A DNA stretch of 64,000 nucleotides from Leucobacter viscericola (GTDB lineage Bacteria > Actinomycetota > Actinomycetes > Actinomycetales > Microbacteriaceae): contig NZ_CP049863.1 in the NCBI RefSeq assembly GCF_011299575.1, forward strand, positions 3,348,001 to 3,412,000. Direction: 5' to 3'. Below are positions 1 through 9,028 of this stretch, piece by piece. The notes beneath the pieces were generated by a model, which saw only the letters and a list, made by a program, of their open reading frames with translations, was not told the origin of the DNA and did no database searches. The position numbers and the translations under genes are program-made. Position 1 is the first letter of the stretch. Every line of letters begins with the position of its first letter.

Positions 1-2
1 AC

Positions 3-935
3 GACTCGTTTCCGAACAAGGAGTTTGCAGCCGCGGCGAGCAAAGCGACCGGCTACGACGTCAAGGTCATTTCGGCTGGTGACGGCGGTGAGCTCACTAA
101 CAAACTGGTGCTCACAAAGGGGGCACCGATTGCGGACGCCTTTTTTGGTGTCGACAACACCTTTGCTTCGCGGGTCGTAGACAACGATGTGGTGGAGGCC
201 TATGTTCCCGCTGGTCTGCCCAAGAGCGCTGCCGACTACGCCTTCGACAACAAGGGATCGCTTACCCCGGTAGATGTCGGTGCAACGTGCATCAACATCG
301 ACACAGGGTGGTTTAAGGATCGCGGGATCGCTGAGCCACAGAACTACGAAGACCTCACCGCGCCCAAGTACCGGGACCTCACGGTGCTGCTTGATCCGAC
401 TGCCTCCTCAACCGGTGCTTCTTTTCTTACCGGCACGGTCTCCGAGTTTGGTGAGGACGGATTCGCTGACTACTGGCAGAAGCTCGTCGACAACGGTGCG
501 AGGATCGAGCAGGGCTGGACCGAGGCTTACAACGGACAGTTCACAAAGGGTGGAGGCGATGGTACAAAGCCCATCGTTGTCTCTTACAGCTCTTCGCCCG
601 CCTTCACGACAAACGATGATGGCACCGCAACAACCACAAAAGCCTTGCTCGACACCTGCTCCAATCAGATCGAGTATGCGGGAGTGCTTGCCGGTGCAAC
701 GAACCAGGCCGGTGCAAAGGCGGTGCTCGACTACCTAGTGTCGAGCGAGTTCCAAGAGACCATCCCCGACGCTATGTATATGTATCCGATGGATGCTGAG
801 GTCAAGCTCCCCGCGAACTGGGCGGAGTTTGCACCGATGCCGACCAAGGGCCAACTGCACGACCTGCCCAGCGCCAAGATTGAGCAGGGCCGTGAGGGAT
901 GGCTGCGCACACTCAGTGACAAGATCGGCCTCTAA
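3..935 (+). CDS. thiB: Thiamine ABC transporter substrate-binding protein, 5' truncated
   Basis: This is the C-terminal part of a periplasmic-binding-type protein. The reading frame is open from base 3, so the signal peptide and start lie upstream of the window. The first visible residues (DSFPNKEFAAAASKATGY) fit the YDSF region that follows the N-terminal strand in ThiB-type proteins. Later parts such as TKGAPIADAFFGVDNTF, WTEAYNGQFTKGGGDGTKP and VVSYSSSPAF match the thiamine/iron binding-protein family. It should bind thiamine (or a related compound) outside the membrane and pass it to the permease encoded immediately downstream, whose start it overlaps. Family membership is well supported. 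Thiamine as ligand is inferred from the family, and iron-type ligands are the main alternative. Confidence 0.85.
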   Translation, partial: DSFPNKEFAAAASKATGYDVKVISAGDGGELTNKLVLTKGAPIADAFFGVDNTFASRVVDNDVVEAYVPAGLPKSAADYAFDNKGSLTPVDVGATCINIDTGWFKDRGIAEPQNYEDLTAPKYRDLTVLLDPTASSTGASFLTGTVSEFGEDGFADYWQKLVDNGARIEQGWTEAYNGQFTKGGGDGTKPIVVSYSSSPAFTTNDDGTATTTKALLDTCSNQIEYAGVLAGATNQAGAKAVLDYLVSSEFQETIPDAMYMYPMDAEVKLPANWAEFAPMPTKGQLHDLPSAKIEQGREGWLRTLSDKIGL

Positions 936-2625
936 CCACTCGCTGCATGTCGGGCGGTGGCTCGGGTGGACGCTCGCCACCCTGCTGCCGCTCGGCTTCA
1001 TCCTGCTGTTTTTTGTGTGGCCGGTGGTCTCGCTGGTCGCAACGGGACTCACGAATGATGGCCAGCTCGACCTGAGTGGGATTCCGGAAGTATTTGGAGA
1101 TGCTCGCACCTGGCAGGTGATTGGGCAAACGATTCTGCAGGCAGTGGGATCCACCGTCATCTCACTCTTGCTCGGTCTGCCTGCTGCATATGTGTTGTAC
1201 CGGCTTGATTTCCCCGGACGAGCCTTCCTGCGAGGATTTCTTACCGTGCCGTTTGTGCTGCCAACGGTTGTTGTTGGTACGGCGTTCACGGCTCTGCTCG
1301 GGCCGGGAGGCCCGCTTGAGTGGCTCGGCCTCGATCGCAGCTTTGTCGCCATCATTATTGCGCTCGCCTTCTTCAACGTCACCGTTGTTGCGCGCACCGT
1401 CGGTGGGTTTTGGGCCAGGCTCGACGATAGCGCTGCCATGGCCGCGCGGGTGATGGGTGCGGGGCGCGTGCGTGCTTGGCTTACCGTTACGTTCCCGGCA
1501 CTTGTTCCAGCGCTCGCCTCGGCGGCAGCGTTGGTGTTCCTCTTTAGTTCGACATCGTTTGGGATCGTGTTGATCCTCGGTGGTCGCGAGTTTGCCAACG
1601 TGGAGACAGAGATCTATCGGCTCACCGTGCAGTTTCTTGATCTGCGCTCGGCGGCAGTGCTTTCGCTGGCGCAATTCGTCATTGTTGGGCTTGCGCTTAC
1701 GGTTTCTGCCCGACTGCGCAGCTCGGGGGAGCGCGCGGTTGAACTGCGCGCCGAGGCGCCACAGGGGCAGCGGGAAAAACGGCCGGGGATCGCGGATCTG
1801 CCAGCACTCGTGATGTTTGGTGCGACGGTGCTGATCCTGCACGCGCTTCCGATCCTGACCCTGCTGGGGCGATCTTTGCGGGCGGCGGACGGCTCCTGGA
1901 GCTTCGGCAACTACGCGGCACTGTTTTCTTCTGCTGATTTGCCGATTGAGGGCACCGTGCTTGAATCGATTTGGTTGTCGCTGCGAATCTCGTGCGTGGC
2001 GGCGGCGATTGCGATGTTCCTGGGGGTGCTGATCGCGTTGGTGCTGTCGCGCCGACCCGGTTCGGACGTGCTGCGCCGAGGCATGTCCCTCTTTGACGGC
2101 CTTGTGATGCTGCCGCTCGGTGTCTCCGCTGTGACACTCGGCTTCGGATTGCTGCTCACCATGAACAAACCGCTCGGGATCGGCTTCGATCTGCGCACCT
2201 CCGTTGCGCTCATTCCGATCGCGCAGGCGCTCGTTGCCTTGCCACTCGTGGTGCGTACGCTGCTACCGGTGCTGCGATCGATCGATCAGCGGTTGAGATT
2301 TGCCGCGACCTCGCTTGGTGCCTCTCCGCTCGCAGTATTGCGAACAATAGACCTGCCGATGGTTGGCCGCTCGGCAGGCCTTGCACTCGGATTTGCGTTT
2401 GCGGCCTCGCTCGGTGAGTTTGGGGCGACCTCGTTTCTGGTGCGCCCGGGGGAACAGACGCTGCCCGTGGTGATCGCTCAGTTAATTGGGCACCAGGCGC
2501 CCGGCAGCTACGGGGCTGGATTGGCCGGTGCCGTTGTGCTGGGTGCGCTCACCGCTGCGGTGATGTTGGTGGCGGATCGGCTGCGGGCAGACCGCATTGG
2601 ATCCGAATTTCGGGGAGAGTTTTAG
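916..2625 (+). CDS. thiP: ABC transporter permease, ThiP type (fused double permease)
   Basis: About 569 residues with two homologous halves, each carrying roughly six membrane segments and an EAA-like loop (AARVMGAGRVRAWLTVTFPAL in the first half, AATSLGASPLAVLRTIDLP in the second). This is the domain plan of ThiP/FbpB permeases, where one chain forms the whole membrane channel. I place the start at GTG 916, 20 bases inside the upstream binding-protein gene, because in-frame residues further upstream are antisense-like and arginine-rich, while membrane segment 1 begins about 20 residues after this GTG. The overlap suggests translational coupling. The length fits the family (about 540). No ATPase gene follows, so a ThiQ-like ATPase may lie upstream of the window. 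Confidence 0.85.
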   Translation: MTRSASNHSLHVGRWLGWTLATLLPLGFILLFFVWPVVSLVATGLTNDGQLDLSGIPEVFGDARTWQVIGQTILQAVGSTVISLLLGLPAAYVLYRLDFPGRAFLRGFLTVPFVLPTVVVGTAFTALLGPGGPLEWLGLDRSFVAIIIALAFFNVTVVARTVGGFWARLDDSAAMAARVMGAGRVRAWLTVTFPALVPALASAAALVFLFSSTSFGIVLILGGREFANVETEIYRLTVQFLDLRSAAVLSLAQFVIVGLALTVSARLRSSGERAVELRAEAPQGQREKRPGIADLPALVMFGATVLILHALPILTLLGRSLRAADGSWSFGNYAALFSSADLPIEGTVLESIWLSLRISCVAAAIAMFLGVLIALVLSRRPGSDVLRRGMSLFDGLVMLPLGVSAVTLGFGLLLTMNKPLGIGFDLRTSVALIPIAQALVALPLVVRTLLPVLRSIDQRLRFAATSLGASPLAVLRTIDLPMVGRSAGLALGFAFAASLGEFGATSFLVRPGEQTLPVVIAQLIGHQAPGSYGAGLAGAVVLGALTAAVMLVADRLRADRIGSEFRGEF

Positions 2626-3194
2626 TGTTTGGTGAACTGGTGTCTGAGCTCGTGACGGCCGATGTTGTGCTCATTGACGGTCGTTCGGGATCGGGCAAGA
2701 CTTCTCTGGCCGAGAAGCTTGTTGGCCGGCTGGGGGCGCTTGGGCGCCGCGTGCAGGTGCTGCGGGTGGAAGACCTGTACCCGGGCTGGGACGGGCTCGC
2801 CGAGGGATCCCGCGCTGTTGCTGAGGCGCTCGCTGCCGGGCGGTACCGTCGTTACGACTGGGAGCTTGGCGCGTTTGCGGAGTGGGTAACGATAAACGAA
2901 ACAACCCCTCTCATTATTGAGGGCTGCGGCGCGATCACCCGAGAGAACCTCGCCGCCGCTGAAGGCTGGGCGGTACGGGAGAACGTAGGGAACGTTCGCA
3001 GCGTGTGGATCGAGTGCCCCACAGAGCTGCGGCGATCCCGAGCCCTCGCCCGCGACGGCAAGATGTTCGCGCCCCACTGGGATCGCTGGGCGGCTCAAGA
3101 GGAGGCCCTCTTCTCTAAAACTCGCCCCGACTTACTTGCCGAGCTTGCGTTTCAATGCCGAGAGTGCGGCTCCGAGACGCATTCTCGACGCTGA
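2625..3194 (+). CDS. P-loop NTPase, uridine-kinase-like
   Basis: A 189-residue cytoplasmic protein with a Walker A motif DGRSGSGKTS near residues 19-28 after a strand of the VVLID type. A second conserved patch is RVEDLYPGWDGL, and there are basic, lid-like residues in ALARDGKMFAPHWDRW. This pattern is that of small nucleoside or uridine-kinase-like P-loop proteins common in actinobacteria, not of an ABC ATPase, since no LSGGQ signature is present. The GTG start shares its first G with the TAG stop of thiP, so the gene is translationally coupled to the transporter. A role in phosphorylating an imported thiamine-related substrate is possible but is inference. The substrate cannot be read from the sequence. 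Confidence 0.7.
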   Translation: MFGELVSELVTADVVLIDGRSGSGKTSLAEKLVGRLGALGRRVQVLRVEDLYPGWDGLAEGSRAVAEALAAGRYRRYDWELGAFAEWVTINETTPLIIEGCGAITRENLAAAEGWAVRENVGNVRSVWIECPTELRRSRALARDGKMFAPHWDRWAAQEEALFSKTRPDLLAELAFQCRECGSETHSRR

Positions 3195-3304
3195 AACGCA
3201 CTCTCGCCGATATTTCAGGCCAGATCTGGAAGGCTGGCCGGGAACGGATCCACACACCCGGTGAGTGCGCCCTTGTAGTATCGGCCCGCTGCAATACTTA
3301 TCGC

Positions 3305-3997
3305 GTGGATACTGATGAGCGGCGTTTTCGAAACCTGCCCAAGGCATTTGCTTCGCTTTTAGGACTCGCGGTTATCGGCGGTGTAATCGCGTGGGGAGTT
3401 CCGGCAACCGCCCCACTGTTTCCCGCGGCAAAATTGGCCTCTTGTACGGTAATCGATCAGAAGGGAAATAGCGGAAAGAGAAGCCTGATTCCGACGATGT
3501 ACACGGATTGCGGTTCTTTTCAGCGAGCGGGGACTGTTTCTTGCACGACTAACCCCGCTAAAGAGGTGCGGCTGGGCAATTACCACACCTATGACCTGAT
3601 TGTACGAGGCCCTCAGATTCCCATCCTGATGGTGCCGAAAATTATGTCTGCGGGCTTGTCGAAAGAGCAGAGGGTTGAGATTCCCGCGGAGCCAAGCGTC
3701 GAGGGTCTCACTGGGCTGAACTCTGAATACATCAGGGGCTTGAGCAGCTCAAAAGATAGGGAGATGAAAGCGAGTGAGAAACTTCGGGAGCAATGGTCTC
3801 CCGAGAAACTTCGAGCGTTTGACTACGAGCAGCCGCCGTATGATCCGGACTGTGATGCTTCGTTATTCGTGATGACCTCGCGAGGCTTGATGGAGTCGTG
3901 GCCAGCCCGGGCGGAGCAGCTGTTGCAAGTGCCCGAAGGAGTGACACCGCGCGACCCCAAGCTGCCGTGCGAGGGGTATCAGTGCAGTGCTCCGTGA
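3305..3997 (+). CDS. Hypothetical membrane-anchored protein
   Basis: About 230 residues if translation begins at GTG 3305. A single hydrophobic segment (FASLLGLAVIGGVIAWGVPA) near residues 15-35 suggests an N-terminal membrane anchor, with the rest outside the cell. The exported part has several cysteines (for example ASCTV, TDCGSF, VSCTT, PDCDAS, PCEGYQC) that could form disulfides. I do not recognise the family. The open frame extends upstream to 3155, inside the preceding gene, but those residues look like a shadow of the kinase gene. A possible -10 (TAGTAT, 3276-3281) lies upstream. The gene sits between the thiamine operon and purN and has no obvious partner. Confidence 0.6.
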   Translation: MDTDERRFRNLPKAFASLLGLAVIGGVIAWGVPATAPLFPAAKLASCTVIDQKGNSGKRSLIPTMYTDCGSFQRAGTVSCTTNPAKEVRLGNYHTYDLIVRGPQIPILMVPKIMSAGLSKEQRVEIPAEPSVEGLTGLNSEYIRGLSSSKDREMKASEKLREQWSPEKLRAFDYEQPPYDPDCDASLFVMTSRGLMESWPARAEQLLQVPEGVTPRDPKLPCEGYQCSAP

Positions 3998-4015
3998 GCG
4001 GGTCACCAAGGAATG

Positions 4016-4021
4016 TAGACT
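4016..4021 (+). promoter_or_regulatory. -10 box of purN, leaderless arrangement
   Basis: TAGACT lies exactly 6 nt before the GTG start of purN, so transcription would begin at or next to the start codon. No Shine-Dalgarno sequence is visible. One of a series of such boxes in this window. Confidence 0.6.
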
Positions 4022-4027
4022 AGCCGG

Positions 4028-4624
4028 GTGCTGAAACTCGCTGTGTTGATCTCCGGTGGCGGTAGCAACCTCCAAGCACTGCTTGAGGCAGCCGCCGATC
4101 CCGACTATCCGGCGCAAATTGTGTGTGTCGGATCGGACACCGATGCTCCGGGGCTTGAACACGCTCGCGCAGCCGGCATTCCCACCTTCATCGTGCGCCC
4201 GAAAGATTCCGAGAACCGTGAAGAATGGGGTCAGTTGCTTGCTACGGCGATCCAAGAACACGGCGTCGGAACGGGGCCCGAGCCCGGGCTGGTCGTGAGT
4301 GCAGGGCTCATGCGGATCCTGCCCGCCGGGTTTGTGCGCGAGTTCTCGCCGAATCTCATCAACACTCATCCCGCGCTTCTGCCGCTCTTCCCGGGCGCTC
4401 ACGCCGTGCGAGACGCGCTCGCCGCGGGGGCAACAGAAACGGGCGTCACCGTCCACGTGATCGACGAGGGTGTCGATACCGGGCCCGTGCTTCGCCAAGC
4501 ACGCGTCGAGGTGCTGCCCGAAGAATCCGAAGCCGAGCTGCACGAGCGCATCAAGCAGCTCGAACGCCCGCTTCTCGTGCGCACGGTGCGCGACATTGCC
4601 CTGGGCACCCTCAACCTTCCCTAG
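4028..4624 (+). CDS. purN: Phosphoribosylglycinamide formyltransferase
   Basis: A 198-residue enzyme that transfers a formyl group from 10-formyltetrahydrofolate to GAR, the third step of purine synthesis. The N-terminal phosphate-binding loop [14 protein letters not shown] is clear. The catalytic residues of the family are in place: Asn112 and His114 in [10 protein letters not shown], and Asp150 in DEGVDTGPV. The length is typical. The start is GTG 4028, supported by a -10 box 6 nt upstream and by the family N-terminus. purH follows after 43 bases with its own ribosome binding site, giving the purN-purH order common in bacteria. Confidence 0.96.
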   Translation: MLKLAVLISGGGSNLQALLEAAADPDYPAQIVCVGSDTDAPGLEHARAAGIPTFIVRPKDSENREEWGQLLATAIQEHGVGTGPEPGLVVSAGLMRILPAGFVREFSPNLINTHPALLPLFPGAHAVRDALAAGATETGVTVHVIDEGVDTGPVLRQARVEVLPEESEAELHERIKQLERPLLVRTVRDIALGTLNLP

Positions 4625-4667
4625 AACACCACCAGGTTTCACCACCCACCTCAAAGGAGTCCGCTAC

Positions 4668-6353
4668 ATGGCAGTCCAGAGCCACGATCCCAGCCTCTAC
4701 ACCCATCGAGATCAGATCCCGGTTCGCCGCGCGCTCATCTCTGTGAGCGACAAGACTCGCCTGCTTGAACTGGCGGGAGCGCTCGCAGAAGCGGGCGTCG
4801 AAATGGTGTCCACTGGCTCCACCGCCGCGACAATTCGTGATGCTGGCCACTCAGTGACCGACGTTGCGGAGGTTACGGGCTTCGCTGAGGCGCTCGATGG
4901 CCGCGTGAAAACGCTGCACCCCGCAGTGCACTCGGGGCTGCTGGCAGATCTGCGCCTCGCGGATCATCGCGAGCAGCTCGACCAGCTTGGGTTCGCTCCG
5001 TTTGAGCTTGTGGTCGTCAACCTGTACCCCTTCGAGGAGACGGTGGAGTCGGGCAAACCCGCCGCCGACATCATCGAAAACATCGACATTGGTGGCCCCG
5101 CGATGGTGCGCGCCACGGCTAAGAACCACGCCAACGCGGCAATCGTGGTGGATCCGGGCCGTTACGACGAGGTCATCGAGGCTGTGCAGGCCGGGGGAAC
5201 CACACTGGCGCTGCGTCGTTCGCTCGCAACCGAGGCCTTCATGCACACCGCAAACTACGACGGTGCGGTTGCAAATTGGTTCCTCGATCAAGAGGATGCC
5301 ACCTGGAGTGATGCCCCGGCCGCCGAGGCCGACGACGAGGCAGAGGCAGAACTCTCAATCGACATGATTTTCGAGGCTCCCAGTGACGCCTCACCTAGCG
5401 ACTCAACAATCGGCTATGAAATGCTTGGCATGCGTGAGGCCGTGCTGCGCTACGGCGAGAACAGCCACCAGCGCGCCGCACTTTTCACCGAGCTTCAGGG
5501 AGCCGGCATCGCCCAGGCCACCCAGCTGCACGGCAAAGAGATGTCGTACAACAACTACGTCGACGCTGACGCCGCGGTGCGCGCAGCCTACGACCACGAG
5601 CGGCCCGCGGTTGCAATCATCAAGCACGCGAACCCCTGCGGAATCGCCGTGGCTCCTGAGGGGGCGGCTGATCCCATCGCAGCGGCGCACGAGCTCGCTC
5701 ACGCCTGCGACCCCGTCTCCGCCTTCGGTGGTGTGATTGCGGCCAACCGCACCGTGACCGCTCAAATGGCTCAGACCGTCTCAGAGATCTTCACCGAGGT
5801 AGTGGTTGCTCCCGACTTCGAGCCGGACGCGCTCGCGATCCTCACCCAGAAGAAGAACGTGCGGTTGCTCGTGCTGCCCGTGGACTTCGAGCAGAACCCG
5901 ATCGAGCTGCGTCAGGTCTCGGGCGGATTTTTGGTGCAGGACGCAGATCGGTCCTTTGCGCCCGCAGCCGAGTGGCAGCTTGCGGCGGGGGAGCCGGCCG
6001 ATGCTGAGACCCTTGCCGAGCTGGAATTTGCGTGGCGAGCCTGCCGCGCAGTGAAGTCGAACGGGATCCTGCTCACCAACAACGGCGCATCGGTTGGTGT
6101 TGGTATGGGCCAGGTGAACCGGGTCGACTCCTGCCGCCTCGCTGTTGAGCGCGCGGGCGACCGCACAAGGGGCGCAGTTGCAGCCTCTGACGCGTTCTTC
6201 CCGTTTGCTGACGGCCTGCAGGTGCTGCTCGACGCTGGCGTGCGGGCCGTGGTGCAGCCGGGTGGTTCAGTTCGGGATCCCGAAGTGATTGAGGCCGCCA
6301 CCGCTGCCGGAGTCACCATGTATTTCACCGGTGAGCGGCACTTCTTCCACTAG
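4668..6353 (+). CDS. purH: Bifunctional AICAR transformylase/IMP cyclohydrolase
   Basis: About 561 residues catalysing the last two steps of IMP synthesis. The N-terminal IMP cyclohydrolase domain carries [22 protein letters not shown] and [14 protein letters not shown]. The C-terminal AICAR transformylase domain has [12 protein letters not shown] and the catalytic Lys-His of [11 protein letters not shown], and ends in the usual [14 protein letters not shown]. An acidic insertion (about residues 205-230, [10 protein letters not shown]) between domains is longer than in many homologues. The start is ATG 4668, with AAAGGAG at 4653-4659. The frame remains open upstream into purN, but that part is a shadow. 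Confidence 0.97.
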   Translation: MAVQSHDPSLYTHRDQIPVRRALISVSDKTRLLELAGALAEAGVEMVSTGSTAATIRDAGHSVTDVAEVTGFAEALDGRVKTLHPAVHSGLLADLRLADHREQLDQLGFAPFELVVVNLYPFEETVESGKPAADIIENIDIGGPAMVRATAKNHANAAIVVDPGRYDEVIEAVQAGGTTLALRRSLATEAFMHTANYDGAVANWFLDQEDATWSDAPAAEADDEAEAELSIDMIFEAPSDASPSDSTIGYEMLGMREAVLRYGENSHQRAALFTELQGAGIAQATQLHGKEMSYNNYVDADAAVRAAYDHERPAVAIIKHANPCGIAVAPEGAADPIAAAHELAHACDPVSAFGGVIAANRTVTAQMAQTVSEIFTEVVVAPDFEPDALAILTQKKNVRLLVLPVDFEQNPIELRQVSGGFLVQDADRSFAPAAEWQLAAGEPADAETLAELEFAWRACRAVKSNGILLTNNGASVGVGMGQVNRVDSCRLAVERAGDRTRGAVAASDAFFPFADGLQVLLDAGVRAVVQPGGSVRDPEVIEAATAAGVTMYFTGERHFFH

Positions 6354-6416
6354 GACGCGTTTGGTCGTAATGCTGCATCGCAGACCTCGACCGTAAATAT
6401 AGGAGAGAATGGTCCC

Positions 6417-6770
6417 ATGGAAATTGTCAAGGGGATTTTAGTTGTACTGCACATCATCGGGTTCGGTGTGGTGCTTGGCGGAACGTTGGCTCAGCTGCCC
6501 GCCGTGAAGCTTGGCAAGGCTCGCATTCTGCCGGGTGTGCTGCACGGCGCATCGCTGCTGTTTGCGACCGGACTGCTGCTGGTTGGCACGATCTACATGA
6601 TGGGCGGTCAGCCGAACAACATGAAGATCGGCGTGAAGCTGCTCGTGCTGATCGGCATCATTGTGCTGATCCTCATGAACCGCAAGAAGGAAAACGTTTC
6701 GGCGGGTGTGCTCGGGGCGATCGCTGGGCTCTCAATCGTGAACGTCTGCCTGGCGGTTCTCTGGAACTAG
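6417..6770 (+). CDS. Small conserved membrane protein
   Basis: A 117-residue protein with four predicted membrane segments: residues about 5-25, 40-62, 70-87 and 97-116. The only charged loops are short, such as LNRKKEN after the third helix. It starts at ATG 6417 with AGGAGAG at 6401-6407. It follows purH in the same direction and may be expressed with it or from its own promoter (the TAAATAT stretch at about 6393 is -10-like). I know of no assigned function for this kind of protein. A strong intrinsic terminator follows directly. Confidence 0.8.
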   Translation: MEIVKGILVVLHIIGFGVVLGGTLAQLPAVKLGKARILPGVLHGASLLFATGLLLVGTIYMMGGQPNNMKIGVKLLVLIGIIVLILMNRKKENVSAGVLGAIAGLSIVNVCLAVLWN

Positions 6771-6776
6771 CCTCAC

Positions 6777-7160
6777 TTACGAGAAACGCAAGAGGGTGCC
6801 GATTTCGGCGCCCTCTTCGTTTTTTATGACGAGTTTGTCGCCGGAGATCGTCGCCTCGTGAGCTGTTTCTAGCCAGGTGTCGACACCCTCGCAGAACATT
6901 CGCGTGGACCGCATCGCCCCAAGATCAATGGTGCCGTCCTTGGCCTCGGTAAACGAGCCACCAACGGTGTTACAACCGTCGGTGCCCGTGTACTCACCGT
7001 TTGCCGTGAACTCGAGCGACGGGGAGCCCTTGGCCTTCGGGTCACCCCAGGTTCCCTCGACGCCCTTTGTGCTTTCGGTCGAGCTGGCACAGGCCGAGAG
7101 CAGGATCGCCGCGACCGCTGCCGTCGCAATCATTGAGGTGCGCAGGGATGCTGATTTCAT
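6777..7160 (-). CDS. META-domain (HslJ-like) lipoprotein
   Basis: A 127-residue lipoprotein. The signal peptide ends in the lipobox LLSAC, so the mature protein begins at Cys24 and is anchored outside the cytoplasmic membrane. The mature part shows the META/HslJ pattern: GTWGDP, a glycine/asparagine turn TGTDGCNTVGGSF, then RMFCEGVDTWLETA. The family is linked to heat-shock or stress-responsive surface proteins, but no biochemical activity is certain. A TATGCT box 6 nt upstream of the ATG suggests a leaderless transcript. The gene converges on the small membrane protein, whose terminator lies inside the 3' end of this coding sequence. Confidence 0.82.
   Translation of the reverse strand: MKSASLRTSMIATAAVAAILLSACASSTESTKGVEGTWGDPKAKGSPSLEFTANGEYTGTDGCNTVGGSFTEAKDGTIDLGAMRSTRMFCEGVDTWLETAHEATISGDKLVIKNEEGAEIGTLLRFS
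6790..6825 (+). terminator. Intrinsic terminator inside a converging gene
   Basis: A 12-bp stem (AAGAGGGTGCCG with CGGCGCCCTCTT, one G-U pair) and an ATTT loop are followed by CG and six T residues. It terminates rightward transcription of the purH-side genes and lies within the last codons of the opposite-strand lipoprotein gene. Confidence 0.85.
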
Positions 7161-7166
7161 GGCCTC

Positions 7167-7172
7167 AGCATA
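7167..7172 (-). promoter_or_regulatory. -10 box of META lipoprotein, leaderless
   Basis: On the minus strand, TATGCT is followed by 6 nt and then the ATG at 7160. No ribosome binding site is seen. Confidence 0.55.
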
Positions 7173-7222
7173 TTCCCCGGCGCACCCGCGCAGCTACCCC
7201 CTGTTGAGCTAACGCTGTGGGG

Positions 7223-8746
7223 CTAACCCTGCGCTGCGGATCCCCAGGTCTTCGACTCGCCCGCGGGTGCGATTGCCTGTGGCACACCGAGGGGGTTGGC
7301 GTCACGAAGTGTTTCGGGTAGGAATGCCGCGGGCGCGTTCTGGTAGGCCACCGGGCGCAAGAATCGCTTGATGGCTGAAGACCCGACCGAAGTGCTCGTG
7401 TCGTTTGTGGTCGCGGGCCAGGGGCCACCATGCTGCTGCGCAGGGGTCACCGCAACTCCGGTTGACCAGCCGTTGAAGAGCACCCGGCCAACCTGCTGGC
7501 TGATCGCGTCAACGAGGGTCCGCAGCTCCGCCGCGTTTGCGGTTTCGCCGGTGCCCTCGATGGTGCTGAGGTGGAGGGTGCCCGTGAGATTGCCCTCGTA
7601 AAACTCGGGTATCAGGGCCGCAAGGTCCGTGCCAGCGGGGGTCTCGACCAGAATGGAGAGCGGGCCAAACGCCTCCTCGACGAGGGCTTCCTTGCTCGCG
7701 CGGAAGTCTTCGAGCGACACAGCGACGATAGTGGGCGTAGCCCAGCCGTGGCCGGCCTCGTCGAAGCGGATGCCGCCCTCGATGACCGGTCGCACGCCGG
7801 GAGCACTCACGATTGCCTGGCGGCGCTCCTCGAAGCTGCGTGCGATGCGAGGATCGAGCAGCCGGTGCTCCGGGAGTTCGCCCGCGGCGGCCTGAATTGC
7901 GGCGGGAAGCTCGGAGTCGGTCGGAATGAACGCGAAGCCCGGCTTGGTGCACAGCTGGCCCGCGGATCCTGAAACGCTCACCAGGTAGCCCGAGGCGATG
8001 TCGGCCGCGCGCTCGGCGATTGCGTCTGCGGTGATGAACACGGGGTTGACGGAGCCGAGTTCACCATAGAAGGGGATCGGTGCGGGGCGGGACGCCGCGA
8101 TGTCTGCGAGGAGGCGACCGACGCCGATTGAACCGGTGAAGGCACCGGCTTTGACCCGGGGATCCTTGAGTACGGCGACTCCGGCTTCGCGGCCGTGAAT
8201 GAGCTGGAACGTGCCAGCGGGCATTCCCGCGGCGGTGAGAGCGGCAGAAGCGACCTCGGCGGTGGCGTCACTCAGGTCTGGGTGGCCGGAGTGGGCCTTG
8301 ACGATGAGGGGGCAGCCGGCTGCGAGGATCGCGGCGGAGTCGCCGCCCATAACCGAGAACGCGAACGGGAAGTTTGAGGCGGAGAAGTTGATGACGGGGC
8401 CGACTGGAATGTGAGTGCGGCGAATGTCGGGGCGAACACCAAGGGCGAACTCGGGATCGGCGTAGTCGATACGCGCATCGAGGTAGGAGCCGTCGACCAG
8501 TGTGTCTGCGAAGAGCCGAAGCTGCACGGCGGTCCGGGTGACCTCTCCGTTGAGACGAGCTTCGGTCAGACCCGTCTCCCGCATCGCGATCTCAACGAGC
8601 GATGCCTTTGCGTTTTCGAGGGCGTCAGCGACAGCAACGAGTGCCTGGGCACGTGTCTTCGGGCTGGTGGCTGCAAACGCGGGTGCTGCAGCGGTCGCGT
8701 TCGCGACGATGGTCTCGAGTTCCGGGGAGAGAGCTTCGGCGGTCAT
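7223..8746 (-). CDS. Aldehyde dehydrogenase, 2,5-dioxovalerate (alpha-ketoglutarate semialdehyde) dehydrogenase type
   Basis: About 507 residues. The NAD(P)-binding turn KAGAFTGSIGVGR, the catalytic glutamate in FYGELGSVNPVF and the catalytic cysteine in GSAGQLCTKPGF are all present. The C-terminus carries HGGPWPATT, as in the KGSADH/ketoglutarate-semialdehyde group, which oxidises 2,5-dioxopentanoate to 2-oxoglutarate in sugar-acid or hydroxyproline breakdown. The start at 8746 is chosen because GAAGGA sits 7 nt upstream. The open frame extends 15 residues further. No pathway partner lies next to it, so the natural substrate remains unproven. Confidence 0.88.
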   Translation of the reverse strand: MTAEALSPELETIVANATAAAPAFAATSPKTRAQALVAVADALENAKASLVEIAMRETGLTEARLNGEVTRTAVQLRLFADTLVDGSYLDARIDYADPEFALGVRPDIRRTHIPVGPVINFSASNFPFAFSVMGGDSAAILAAGCPLIVKAHSGHPDLSDATAEVASAALTAAGMPAGTFQLIHGREAGVAVLKDPRVKAGAFTGSIGVGRLLADIAASRPAPIPFYGELGSVNPVFITADAIAERAADIASGYLVSVSGSAGQLCTKPGFAFIPTDSELPAAIQAAAGELPEHRLLDPRIARSFEERRQAIVSAPGVRPVIEGGIRFDEAGHGWATPTIVAVSLEDFRASKEALVEEAFGPLSILVETPAGTDLAALIPEFYEGNLTGTLHLSTIEGTGETANAAELRTLVDAISQQVGRVLFNGWSTGVAVTPAQQHGGPWPATTNDTSTSVGSSAIKRFLRPVAYQNAPAAFLPETLRDANPLGVPQAIAPAGESKTWGSAAQG

Positions 8747-9028
8747 ACCTGAATCCTTCGATGTTGTGAGGGCGTCACCAGCGTGGCGCATCCCGCCAGT
8801 CTGTCATGGACGGAGGGCACGGGCCGATGTTCATCTCGCACAGTTTGAAAATGCTCGGCAGTGCGTGCCTGTCGGGTATTGGCTCCGGCGGGTTGAGCGA
8901 GTCGCTAACAATCGGAAATCTGCGAAATTGCGACGGGGTTTTCCACAATTCGACCGATCACGTCCTTCTGGGCGGCGCTCTGACTAGCGTGAAATTCATC
9001 TGAATTTGGCTCGGAGAGGAGATTATGT

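Noticed and set aside
735..1598. Long minus-strand ORF of 287 codons opposite thiP
   Set aside because: It is rich in Arg, Thr, Pro and Ser, has no known motif and lies wholly opposite the well-supported ThiB and ThiP coding frames. It is a high-GC shadow.
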